DNA of 35,443 nt from a virus. Where the stretch lies: positions 1-35,443 of IMG/VR virus record IMGVR_UViG_3300036398_001557; one strand, written 5' to 3'. Both the position numbers and the translations under genes were made by a program. Of this stretch, positions 20,682 to 27,752 are shown one piece after another. Positions within the stretch are counted from its first letter, which is position 1, and each line of letters starts with the position of its first letter. The notes under the pieces were generated by a model. That model saw only the letters and a program-made list of their open reading frames with translations. It had not been told where the DNA came from and did not search any database.

Positions 20682-21101
20682 TCAAACTGCTGCCAGAGCA
20701 GCCTTGGCTGCAGAGACAGACCCGCACAGCTTGATGAGCGCCTTGGCGGCCTCGCGTGCCTCGCGGCTGATGCGGGCATTGGCCTTGGGTGCTTTGGGCT
20801 TCTCGGGCGTGAACCACGGCGCTACGTTGCGCTGCCAGCTCTTGGTGGCCGCGTGATGCCGCGTGTCGCGTGTGGACTCCTCGCCGGTGTGGAACACGGC
20901 TGCGCCCGACTTGTTCCAGGTGTAGCTGCACTGAAACTTGGCAGCGTGAATCTGCGCCAGCTCTTTGATGAACGTGGGACATGGTGTCTCACCAAGGGAC
21001 TTGGCAGCGGCCCGCATGGATGCCGCATATGACGCACCAGCATCGAGGAATCGTTTGTAGTCGATGAGTGCTTTCTGAAGGGTTGCAGTGAGTTTGCTCA
21101 T
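20682..21101 (-). CDS. Hypothetical basic protein (139 aa), first gene of the leftward operon
   Basis: ATG at 21101 with TTGGAGAAACTTCC. Helical and Ala-rich at both ends (YKRFLDAGASYAASMRAA; SREAREAAKALIKLCGSVSA), basic in the middle. A GTGAGACA palindrome copy is embedded in the coding sequence and encodes part of LGETPCPT. A terminator-like hairpin stands 20 nt upstream of the start, so expression may need readthrough. Function unknown. Confidence 0.65.
   Translation of the reverse strand: MSKLTATLQKALIDYKRFLDAGASYAASMRAAAKSLGETPCPTFIKELAQIHAAKFQCSYTWNKSGAAVFHTGEESTRDTRHHAATKSWQRNVAPWFTPEKPKAPKANARISREAREAAKALIKLCGSVSAAKAALAAV
20974..20992. repeat. GTGAGACA palindrome, copy D, inside a gene
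   Basis: GTGGGACATGGTGTCTCAC, one change from the perfect palindrome and identical to copy B, but within the coding region of the 139-aa gene (residues about 37-43). Its presence in coding sequence suggests a DNA- or RNA-level role. Confidence 0.7.
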
Positions 21102-21116
21102 GGAAGTTTCTCCAAT

Positions 21117-21165
21117 AAAAAAGCCCCGCACTGGCGGGGCATCAGACCGGCTCGTTCCCGAACCG
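21117..21165 (-). promoter_or_regulatory. Leader with GNRA hairpin and terminator (possible attenuator)
   Basis: Leftward RNA: CGGTTCG-GGAA-CGAGCCG (21165-21148), a 7-bp stem with a GNRA-class tetraloop, then 7 nt, then GCCCCGC-CAGT-GCGGGGC (21140-21123) followed by TTTTTT (21122-21117). It lies between a predicted promoter and the first leftward gene (21101). A terminator at this place implies attenuation or antitermination. Confidence 0.65.
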
Positions 21166-21173
21166 ATGACTCT

Positions 21174-21179
21174 ATTGTA
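21174..21179 (-). promoter_or_regulatory. Predicted leftward promoter, extended -10
   Basis: On the minus strand TGTTACAAT gives an extended -10 (TG, one nt, TACAAT). No good -35 is found 17 nt upstream. Transcription would start near 21167 and run straight into the leader hairpins. Confidence 0.4.
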
Positions 21180-21184
21180 ACACA

Positions 21185-21235
21185 GGGGTACTAGGCAGCC
21201 TCTGCTGCAGCGGCCTTTTGGCCTACTCTGACCCC
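21185..21235. other. Potential three-way-junction structure
   Basis: GGGGT (21185-21189) pairs with ACCCC (21231-21235) and encloses two hairpins: GCAGC/GCTGC (21195-21208, 4-nt loop) and GGCC/GGCC (21212-21223, TTTT loop). It would fold on either strand. It lies just upstream of the predicted leftward promoter and is not explained by a gene. Confidence 0.4.
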
Positions 21236-21341
21236 ACCATACCCCCACCCCCGCTGTTGGCTGCGACGATGGCGACGTGACGGGAACACTGTTTTGCAAC
21301 CACACTCCACATTTCTGTAATACTTAACACCTACCCCCCAC

Positions 21342-21357
21342 AATTTTTATAAAAATT
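21342..21357. promoter_or_regulatory. Perfect AT palindrome
   Basis: AATTTTTATAAAAATT is a perfect 16-bp palindrome in the divergent spacer, 13 bp from the operator-like site. It could be a melting or binding site; no promoter is asserted. Confidence 0.4.
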
Positions 21358-21369
21358 TAACACCATCTT

Positions 21370-21385
21370 TGTCTAATGTTAGACA
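21370..21385. promoter_or_regulatory. Operator-like palindrome, copy 3
   Basis: TGTCTAATGTTAGACA: 7-bp perfect arms around a 2-bp centre. Its reverse complement matches TGTCCAACGCTTGACA (4558, 13793) at 12 of 16 positions, including both TGTC and GACA ends. It lies between the antisense RNA and the first leftward genes. Confidence 0.55.
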
Positions 21386-21397
21386 TGTACAGGCAAG

Positions 21398-21522
21398 AAA
21401 AAGCCCCACCGGCCGTAAGCCAGTGGGGCAAAGTGGGTTTGGAACCCCCACAGGAGAAAGCAAACGGGCAACTGCTTGCACGTACGGCCAAAGGCCGTTT
21501 TGCGGTGCTTGCCTATTTACTC
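21398..21522 (-). ncRNA. Predicted C4/CI-like antisense RNA
   Basis: Leftward RNA in order: hairpin A (21513-21467; nested pairs GGCAA/TTGCC, GCAC/GTGC, ACGGCC/GGCCGT), an unpaired stretch with TTTGCTTTCTCCT (21464-21452), hairpin B (21451-21433; GTGGG/CCCAC), then a terminator GCCCCAC/GTGGGGC (21429-21403) with TTTTT. The unpaired 13-mer is the exact complement of the repeated ribosome-binding cassette. The opposite strand reads GFGTPTGESKRAT, as in Ash-like frames that overlap C4/CI immunity RNAs of P1 and P4 relatives. The call rests on recognition and base pairing; the 5' end is approximate. Confidence 0.65.
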
Positions 21523-21538
21523 AACGCCAGTGTATAGT
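21509..21538 (+). promoter_or_regulatory. Predicted rightward promoter for the structural operon
   Basis: TTGCCT (21509-21514), 18 nt, then TATAGT (21533-21538), giving a start near 21545, about 36 nt before the small terminase ATG. It overlaps the leftward promoter for the antisense RNA. Confidence 0.5.
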
Positions 21539-21557
21539 ATGCGCCATCGGTAAGCAA
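21529..21557 (-). promoter_or_regulatory. Predicted leftward promoter for the antisense RNA
   Basis: Minus strand TTGCTT (21557-21552), 17 nt, then TACACT (21534-21529), giving a start near 21522. It is weak by consensus and shares -10 bases with the opposing rightward promoter, so the two would compete. Confidence 0.4.
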
Positions 21558-21580
21558 GGGCTCACGCCTCAAACCCGCAT

Positions 21581-22189
21581 ATGCTTGATCACCTGTTGGA
21601 TTTTGAGCCAGACATCGTCCCAAACGACGATGCGGGCCGCGCCGTTGAAAAACACACCACAGCGCAAATAATCGACGCCCAGGTATCGACCGCAGACTTT
21701 CTCGCATCCTTGGGCTCCCCCGACACGGACACCGCCATATCGGAGCTTGAGCAAAAAGCCGCCCGGGTCGCATTCAACGCCGTTGTCACACAGGAAGACG
21801 GTGCGCACCACAAACTCGCCCAGATCGAAACCCCCGCAGCCGTGCGCCATTTGGTGGGCATGTTGACCGCATACGACTGGGAGTTTGTGCACCAAGCCAA
21901 GCAGTTGCGCGGGTACGCCGTGGCCAAGCTGTTGGAAGAGTGTGAGAACCCCAACTCAAATATACGGCTCAAGGCGCTGGGGTTGCTGGGCAAAGTGACG
22001 GAAGTTGGTTTGTTCACCGACAAGATTGAGGTCAAGAAGACAGACCTCACGGAAGAAGAAATCGACAAGAAGCTCAAGGAGAAGCTGGCGGTGTTCATGA
22101 ACATCACAGACGCCACGCCCTCTGATATTGAAGATGTGACTCCTGTTGGGGAAAACCCTAATGACGACCAACCCACCGCTGACGCCTGA
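21581..22189 (+). CDS. Small terminase subunit-like protein (202 aa)
   Basis: ATG at 21581; no strong Shine-Dalgarno is visible, so expression may be low or controlled through the structured leader. The product is acidic and helical. The segment QLRGYAVAKLLEECENPNSN, then IRLKALGLLGKVTEVGLFTD and EEEIDKKLKEKL, is typical of proteins encoded directly before large terminases in environmental podoviruses. It should recognise phage DNA and start packaging. The HTH expected in such proteins is not obvious. It overlaps the large subunit gene by 29 nt. Confidence 0.7.
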   Translation: MLDHLLDFEPDIVPNDDAGRAVEKHTTAQIIDAQVSTADFLASLGSPDTDTAISELEQKAARVAFNAVVTQEDGAHHKLAQIETPAAVRHLVGMLTAYDWEFVHQAKQLRGYAVAKLLEECENPNSNIRLKALGLLGKVTEVGLFTDKIEVKKTDLTEEEIDKKLKEKLAVFMNITDATPSDIEDVTPVGENPNDDQPTADA

Positions 22190-23696
22190 ACAGGCCAAGG
22201 CGCTGCTCATGAATATGAGCAAGCTCTCCACACAGGAGAAGCTTGAGGCACTGGAGTTGTTGGAGAAAGCCGCCGAGCACCAAAAGCGCAACTTGGCACG
22301 CAGCGACATGATCGAGTTTGCCAAGTCCGTCTACCCGGGCTTTAAGGTCGGGCCCCACCACAGGAAGCTGGCCAAGATTTTTAAAGATGTGATCGAGGGC
22401 AAAAAGCGCCGGGTCATCATCAATATTGCGCCACGTATGGGCAAGTCTGAGTTCAGCTCATATTTGTTCCCGGCATTTTTCCTGGGCAACTTCCCAGAAA
22501 AGAAAATCATTATGGGCACGCACACGGCGGGCCTGTCTGAGGACTTTGGACGCCGGGTCAGAAACCTGATCGAGGGCGAGGAATACCATGAGCTATTTCC
22601 TGACACGGTTGTGGCAGACGACCAAAAAGCTGCGGGCAAATGGTCCACAGGCGCAGGCGGGCAGTATTACGCTGCTGGTGTCGGTGGCGCTTTGGCTGGC
22701 CGTGGTGCTGATCTCTTTGTTATTGACGATCCTCATAGTGAGCAGGACGTAAAGGCCAACTCCAGACTCGCCTTTGATACCGCATGGTCGTGGTTCCAGA
22801 CGGGCCCGCTGCAGCGTCTGATGCCGGGCGGCGCGATATTGATCATCATGACCCGGTGGGGCAAGCTGGACCTGACCGGGCGCTTACTCGACTACCAGAC
22901 CAAGAACCCTGAGTCTGAGCCGTGGGAGGTGGTGGAGCTGCCTGCCATCCTCAACGAGGACACGGACAACGAGAAATCGCTCTGGCCCGAGCAGTGGCCA
23001 CTGGAGACGCTCAAGCAGAAGAAAGCCGCGCTGGACCCGCAGTATTGGAACGCCCAGTACATGCAGAACCCGGTGTCCAACACGGCGGCAATCATCAGCC
23101 GCAAGCTCTGGCGCATATGGGAGCCCGACGAGCCGCCGCGCTGCGACTACGTCATCCAGTCCTGGGACACGGCGTTTGAAGCAAAAACCAGCGCCGACTA
23201 CAGCGCCTGTACTACCTGGGGCGTGTTCTACAACGAGGAAGAAGACGACAAGGCGCAGATCATCTTGCTCGACGCGTTCAAGGACAGGATGGCGTTCCCC
23301 GAGCTCAAGACCGTGGCGCTCAAGCACTACAAAGATTGGCAGCCCGACGCGTTCATCATCGAGAAAAAAGCCGCTGGCGCACCCCTGATACAAGAGCTGC
23401 GCAAGATGGGCATACCGGCGCAGGAGACCAACCCGAGCCGGGGCAACGACAAAATCAGTCGGGTCAACGCCATCGCGGACCTGTTTGCCTCTGGGATGGT
23501 GTGGGCTCCGGACACCCGGTGGGCCCGGGAGGTCATCGAGGAGGTGGCGTCGTTCCCCAACGGAGACAACGACGACTACGTGGACACCACATCACAGGCC
23601 CTGCTACGATTCAGGCAAGGCGGTTTCATTGCGCTGGACAGCGACGAACCGGATGAGCCCCGGTTCTTCAAACGCCGGCCCCGCGCCTATTACTAA
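22161..23696 (+). CDS. terL: Terminase large subunit (511 aa)
   Basis: Starts at ATG 22161 (MTTNPPLTPEQ) rather than the in-frame TTG at 22146. ATPase: Walker A IAPRMGKS (about 91-96) and Walker B LFVIDDPHSE (D189/D190). Nuclease: QSWDTAFE (D336), FIIEKKAAG (E401) and DDYVDTTSQAL (D472/D475), an RNase H-like core. It pumps DNA into the prohead and cuts the concatemer. All catalytic groups are present. The portal gene follows after 9 nt. Confidence 0.95.
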   Translation: MTTNPPLTPEQAKALLMNMSKLSTQEKLEALELLEKAAEHQKRNLARSDMIEFAKSVYPGFKVGPHHRKLAKIFKDVIEGKKRRVIINIAPRMGKSEFSSYLFPAFFLGNFPEKKIIMGTHTAGLSEDFGRRVRNLIEGEEYHELFPDTVVADDQKAAGKWSTGAGGQYYAAGVGGALAGRGADLFVIDDPHSEQDVKANSRLAFDTAWSWFQTGPLQRLMPGGAILIIMTRWGKLDLTGRLLDYQTKNPESEPWEVVELPAILNEDTDNEKSLWPEQWPLETLKQKKAALDPQYWNAQYMQNPVSNTAAIISRKLWRIWEPDEPPRCDYVIQSWDTAFEAKTSADYSACTTWGVFYNEEEDDKAQIILLDAFKDRMAFPELKTVALKHYKDWQPDAFIIEKKAAGAPLIQELRKMGIPAQETNPSRGNDKISRVNAIADLFASGMVWAPDTRWAREVIEEVASFPNGDNDDYVDTTSQALLRFRQGGFIALDSDEPDEPRFFKRRPRAYY

Positions 23697-23705
23697 GGAC
23701 ACACT

Positions 23706-26150
23706 ATGGCCACCAACATTGACAAGGCGCTTTACCAAGCACCAGCGAGTATCGAGGAGCTTGCTCAGGACGAGGAGCCCATCGAGATTGAGATCATTGA
23801 CCCCGAGCAGGTCAACATCCACGCAGGCGGCCTTGACCTGTCCATCACCCCGGGTGAAGACGAGGATAGTTTCGCAGCCAACATTGCCGAGGACTTAAGC
23901 GAGGGGGAGTTGGCCACGCTGGCCAGCGACCTGTCCGAGGACATCACAAACGACCTTGGCTCACGCACAGAGTGGGAGAAGTCCTACGTGCAGGGTCTAA
24001 AACTCCTTGGACTTCAATATGAAGAAAGGACAGAGCCGTGGGATGGCGCGTGTGGCGTGTTCCACCCGATGATTACGGAAGCCGTAGTTAGATTTCAAAG
24101 TGAAAGCATAACAGAGACGTTCCCGGCCCAGGGCCCGGTCAAGACCAAGATTTTGGGCAAGCAGACGCCTGAGAAAAACGAGGCCGCTGACCGTGTTCAG
24201 GACGACATGAACTACGAGCTCACGGAGGTGATGAAGGAGTTTCGCCCCGAGCACGAGCGCATGCTCTGGAGCCTGCCCGCCACAGGCTCGGCGTTCAAGA
24301 AGGTCTACTACGACCCCAACCTGGGGCGTCAGGTCAGCATGTTCATACCGGCAGAAGACATCATCCTGCCCTACGGGACGACTGATCTGGACACTTGCTA
24401 CCGTGTCACGCATGTCTTGCGCAAAACCAAGAGCGAGATCATCAAGCTGCAGCAGGCTGGCTTCTACCGCGACATCGAGCTGCCCGAGCCGGACAAAAGC
24501 AAGACCGACATCCAGCAGGCCAAGGACAAGGAAACCGGCTTTTCGGACCTCAACGACGACCGATACACCCTGTACGAGAGCCATGTGGACCTTGTGATCA
24601 GGGGTGACGAGCACACAGAGTGCGATGAGGACGGCCAGCCGCTGGGGATCACGTTGCCGTACGTGATGACGATACTAAAAGGCAGCAACGATGTGCTTGC
24701 CATCCGCAGAAATTGGTTGCCGGACGATAGATTGCACCTGAAAAGGCAGCATTTTGTGCACTACCAGTACATTCCGGGCTTCGGGGCGTACGGGTTCGGG
24801 TTGTTTCACCTGATCGGGGGCTACGCCAAGAGCGCAACGAGCATCATGCGCCAGTTGGTGGACGCTGGCACGCTGTCGAACCTGCCCGGGGGCCTTAAAA
24901 CCAGGGGTCTGCGGATCAAAGGGGACGATACACCCATCGCTCCAGGCGAGTTTAGGGACGTAGACATCTCCTCGGGGGCGCTGCGGGACAACATTTTGCC
25001 CCTGCCGTACAAAGAGCCAAGCGCCGTGCTGGCCGCGCTCATGGACAAGATCGTCGAGGAGGGCCGCAGGTTCGCTGCAACGGCGGACATGAAGGTCTCC
25101 GACATGTCGGCGCAGGCTCCGGTGGGCACCACGCTGGCTCTGCTGGAGCGCCAGCTAAAAGTGATGACGGCTGTCTCTGCGCGGCTGCACTTTTCGTTCA
25201 AGCAGGAGCTCAAGCTCCTGGCGGGGCTCATCCGCGACTACACGGACGACGACTACGACTACGACCCGGTCGATGCACCACGTAAAGCCAAGAAGTCGGA
25301 CTACAGCCACGTTGAGATCATCCCCGTTAGCGACCCCAACGCGGCCACCATGAGCCAGCGGGTCGTCCAGTACCAAGCCGTCATCCAGATGGCGCAGATG
25401 GCACCGGACATTTACGACCTGCCCAAGCTGCACAGGGGCATGCTGGAGGTGCTGGGCATCAAGAACGCAGCCGAGCTCGTGCCGCTGCCTGACGACCAGA
25501 AGCCCAAGGACCCCGTCTCGGAGAACATGGCTGCGCTCAAGGGCGAGCCGCTCAAGGCGTTCCAGTACCAAGACCATCAGGCCCACATTCAGGTGCACAT
25601 GTCTGCCATGCAGGACCCCATCGTCATGCAGCTTGTAGGACAAAACCCCAGAGCGCCGCAGATTCAGGCTGCCATGATGGCCCACATCGCTGAGCACGTT
25701 GGGTTCGCGTACAGGCAGAAGATTGAGCAGCAGCTCGGCATGCCGCTGCCGCCCGAGGACGAGAAACTGCCGCCAGAGATCGAGCTGCAGCTTTCGGCCA
25801 TGATGGCTCAAGCAGCCCAGCAGGTGCTCCAGCAGAGCCAAGCGCAGGCTGCTCAGCAGCAAGCGCAGCAGCAGGCCCAGGACCCGGTCCTTCAGATGCA
25901 GCAGCAAGAGTTGCAGCTTCGTGCCCAGGACCTGCAGATCAAAGCACAGAAGGTGCAGGTTGACGCTGCCGCCCGGGCCGACGAGCTGGCGCTTAGAGAA
26001 AAGCAGATGCAGATCGACGCTGCCTACAAGGCTGACAAGCTTGAGGCAGATCAGGAACGTGACGGTGCGCGTATGGGCATCGACATCGCCAAGAGCCGTC
26101 AGCAGATGGCGCGTCCTCAACCAACTAGGGGTAAACCCTCACCTAAATGA
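23706..26150 (+). CDS. Portal protein, P22/T7-like (814 aa)
   Basis: ATG at 23706 with AAGGACACACT. A long acidic N-terminus (to about 75) precedes the portal body (SYVQGLKLLGLQYEERTEPW, FIPAEDIILPYGTTDLDTCY, LIGGYAKSATSIMRQLVDAG), followed by a Gln-rich, coiled-coil C-terminus (about 690-790; QAQAAQQQAQQQAQD). This length and tail match podovirus portals with a barrel. It forms the dodecameric DNA channel and binds terminase and the head-tail adaptors. Its stop overlaps the next start (ATGA). Confidence 0.9.
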   Translation: MATNIDKALYQAPASIEELAQDEEPIEIEIIDPEQVNIHAGGLDLSITPGEDEDSFAANIAEDLSEGELATLASDLSEDITNDLGSRTEWEKSYVQGLKLLGLQYEERTEPWDGACGVFHPMITEAVVRFQSESITETFPAQGPVKTKILGKQTPEKNEAADRVQDDMNYELTEVMKEFRPEHERMLWSLPATGSAFKKVYYDPNLGRQVSMFIPAEDIILPYGTTDLDTCYRVTHVLRKTKSEIIKLQQAGFYRDIELPEPDKSKTDIQQAKDKETGFSDLNDDRYTLYESHVDLVIRGDEHTECDEDGQPLGITLPYVMTILKGSNDVLAIRRNWLPDDRLHLKRQHFVHYQYIPGFGAYGFGLFHLIGGYAKSATSIMRQLVDAGTLSNLPGGLKTRGLRIKGDDTPIAPGEFRDVDISSGALRDNILPLPYKEPSAVLAALMDKIVEEGRRFAATADMKVSDMSAQAPVGTTLALLERQLKVMTAVSARLHFSFKQELKLLAGLIRDYTDDDYDYDPVDAPRKAKKSDYSHVEIIPVSDPNAATMSQRVVQYQAVIQMAQMAPDIYDLPKLHRGMLEVLGIKNAAELVPLPDDQKPKDPVSENMAALKGEPLKAFQYQDHQAHIQVHMSAMQDPIVMQLVGQNPRAPQIQAAMMAHIAEHVGFAYRQKIEQQLGMPLPPEDEKLPPEIELQLSAMMAQAAQQVLQQSQAQAAQQQAQQQAQDPVLQMQQQELQLRAQDLQIKAQKVQVDAAARADELALREKQMQIDAAYKADKLEADQERDGARMGIDIAKSRQQMARPQPTRGKPSPK

Positions 26151-26341
26151 TCCAAGATTTCGCACGCGTGTTGCGCGAACAAATACGCACCGACATGAAC
26201 AACTACGCCGATGACTTGGCAGGCGGAGCGTGTCGCACTTTTGACGAATACCAAAAACTCTGCGGTGTGATCCAGGGTCTTGCTCTCGCAGAGCGTCATC
26301 TCCTCGACCTTGCAAAGAAAGTTGAAGAAGCCAATGAGTGA
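26147..26341 (+). CDS. Small helical protein after the portal (64 aa)
   Basis: ATG at 26147 overlaps the portal stop. DFARVLREQIRTDMNNYADD, then GVIQGLALAERHLLDLAKKV, is helical. Equivalent small genes often follow portal genes in related environmental phages; their role is unknown. It overlaps the next gene by 8 nt. Confidence 0.7.
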   Translation: MIQDFARVLREQIRTDMNNYADDLAGGACRTFDEYQKLCGVIQGLALAERHLLDLAKKVEEANE

Positions 26342-26768
26342 AATTCTCTTGCCCCCAGGCATCAGCCTGCCACCAACTATCCAGCCAATTGAAAAGCCCA
26401 AGGAAGATACGTCGTCTGAAGAAAAAGCGACGAGTTTGCCCAGGCCAACGGGTTGGAAAATACTCTGCATCGTGCCAGACGTTTCAGAAAAACTCGACGG
26501 CACAGACTTGGACTTGGTCAAGCCAACGTCCATTTTGAAACAAGAAGAACACGCCACCACGGTGTTGTTCGTCTTGGAAGTTGGCCCTGATGCGTACAAA
26601 GACCAAGCCAAGTTCCCCACTGGCGCTTGGTGCAAAAAGGGCGATTTCATCTTGGTACGTACGTATTCCGGTACGCGGTTCAAGATTTTTGGCAAGGAGT
26701 TTCGTCTGATCAACGACGATCAGGTGGACGCAGTGGTGCAAGACCCGCGTGGCATTACACGCGCATAA
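26334..26768 (+). CDS. GroES/Cpn10-like protein in the head module (144 aa)
   Basis: ATG at 26334 (MSEILLPPG). A Pro/Glu-rich leader of about 55 residues precedes a beta-rich domain: GWKILCIVPDV, ATTVLFVLEVGPDAY, GAWCKKGDFILVRTYSGTRF, KEFRLINDDQVDAVV. The order of strands, the VGP turn, KKGDxVLV and the final D-xVxAVV match the Cpn10 fold. It may replace or adapt host GroES for capsid folding, as T4 gp31 does, or be a structural beta-barrel. It sits between portal and scaffold genes. Confidence 0.6.
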   Translation: MSEILLPPGISLPPTIQPIEKPKEDTSSEEKATSLPRPTGWKILCIVPDVSEKLDGTDLDLVKPTSILKQEEHATTVLFVLEVGPDAYKDQAKFPTGAWCKKGDFILVRTYSGTRFKIFGKEFRLINDDQVDAVVQDPRGITRA

Positions 26769-26777
26769 GGAGTACTC

Positions 26778-27752
26778 ATGGCAAACGAGTTTAAGTTTCC
26801 TGACGAACAGGACAACAACGAGCCCGACGTTGAGATTAAAAACGCGGCGGACGGCGACAATGAGGTCGAGATTGAGATCGTGGACGATACCCCCGAGCGT
26901 GACCGGGGACGTAAACCACTGGATCGAGAGGTAAAAGACCCAACCGACGAGGAGCTGGACAGCTACACCGAGGGCGTCAAAAAGCGCCTCAAAGAGCTGA
27001 CTCACGCACGCCACGACGAGCGCCGGGCCAAGGAAGCTCTGGCTCGGGAGAAAGCTGAGCTGGAGCGGCTGGCTCAGGCGATGGTGGACGAGAACAAACG
27101 GCTCAAGCAGTATGTGCAGTCCGGCACCGAGCAGTATATGACGATGGCCAATCAGGCGGCGGAAGCCAAGCTTGAGAAAGCCCGTCGAGACCTCAAGGCA
27201 GCGCAAGAGGCGTTTGATACTGACGCCATTATTGCCGCCCAGGAAGCACTGGCCGAGGCCAAGTGGGAGTCGCAAAATGCAAAAAATATGCGTGCACCCA
27301 CTTTACAACAGCCGCAAGACGATGTACAAAGTCAACAACCGCAACCCCAACAGGTTCGGGCCGACGAAAAGACACTGCGCTGGCAGGCAAAAAACCAGTG
27401 GTTCGGCGCGGACGGGTTTGAGGAAATTACCAGCTACGCACTAGGGCTGCATAAAAAACTAGTTGCCAACGGGTACGACCCGCGAAGTGATGATTATTTC
27501 GAGCAGATAGACGCTCGCGTACATTCCAAATTCCCAGAGCTTTTTGGGGAAGCGGAAGAAAAGCCACGGTCGCAAGTTTCCCAGGCGGCACCGGCTAAAA
27601 AACCTACATCTGTTGTGGCCCCTGCCAGTCGTTCGACCGGCAGGAAAAAGGTTGAACTCACACCGTCGCAAGCCGCGTTGGTGAAAAAGTTTAATCTGGA
27701 CCCGCAAAAGTATGCACAGGAAGTTTTGAAACTGGAGGCACAAAATGGTTGA
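26778..27752 (+). CDS. Scaffolding protein (324 aa)
   Basis: ATG at 26778 with AAGGAGTACTC. An acidic N-terminus (to about 60) is followed by a long coiled coil (about 65-170; KKRLKELTHARHDERRAKEA), a Gln/Pro linker and a basic C-terminal helical end (VELTPSQAALVKKFNLDPQK). Composition and place before the coat gene match podovirus scaffolds, which guide prohead assembly and then leave. Confidence 0.8.
   Translation: MANEFKFPDEQDNNEPDVEIKNAADGDNEVEIEIVDDTPERDRGRKPLDREVKDPTDEELDSYTEGVKKRLKELTHARHDERRAKEALAREKAELERLAQAMVDENKRLKQYVQSGTEQYMTMANQAAEAKLEKARRDLKAAQEAFDTDAIIAAQEALAEAKWESQNAKNMRAPTLQQPQDDVQSQQPQPQQVRADEKTLRWQAKNQWFGADGFEEITSYALGLHKKLVANGYDPRSDDYFEQIDARVHSKFPELFGEAEEKPRSQVSQAAPAKKPTSVVAPASRSTGRKKVELTPSQAALVKKFNLDPQKYAQEVLKLEAQNG

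Noticed and set aside
21148-21223. Possible tRNA in the divergent spacer (GGTTCGGGAAC looks like a T-arm).
   Set aside because: No acceptor stem, anticodon arm or CCA-compatible end can be arranged around it.
20682-21305. Extended start of the 139-aa gene through the leader.
   Set aside because: The extension would translate through the terminator hairpin and lacks a site; the ATG at 21101 has GGAG at proper spacing.
21369-21671. Rightward 100-codon frame with GFGTPTGESKRAT (Ash-like).
   Set aside because: No ribosome-binding site, it overlaps the small terminase start out of frame, and its recognisable part is the reverse of the predicted C4-like RNA. Taken as a shadow of the RNA.
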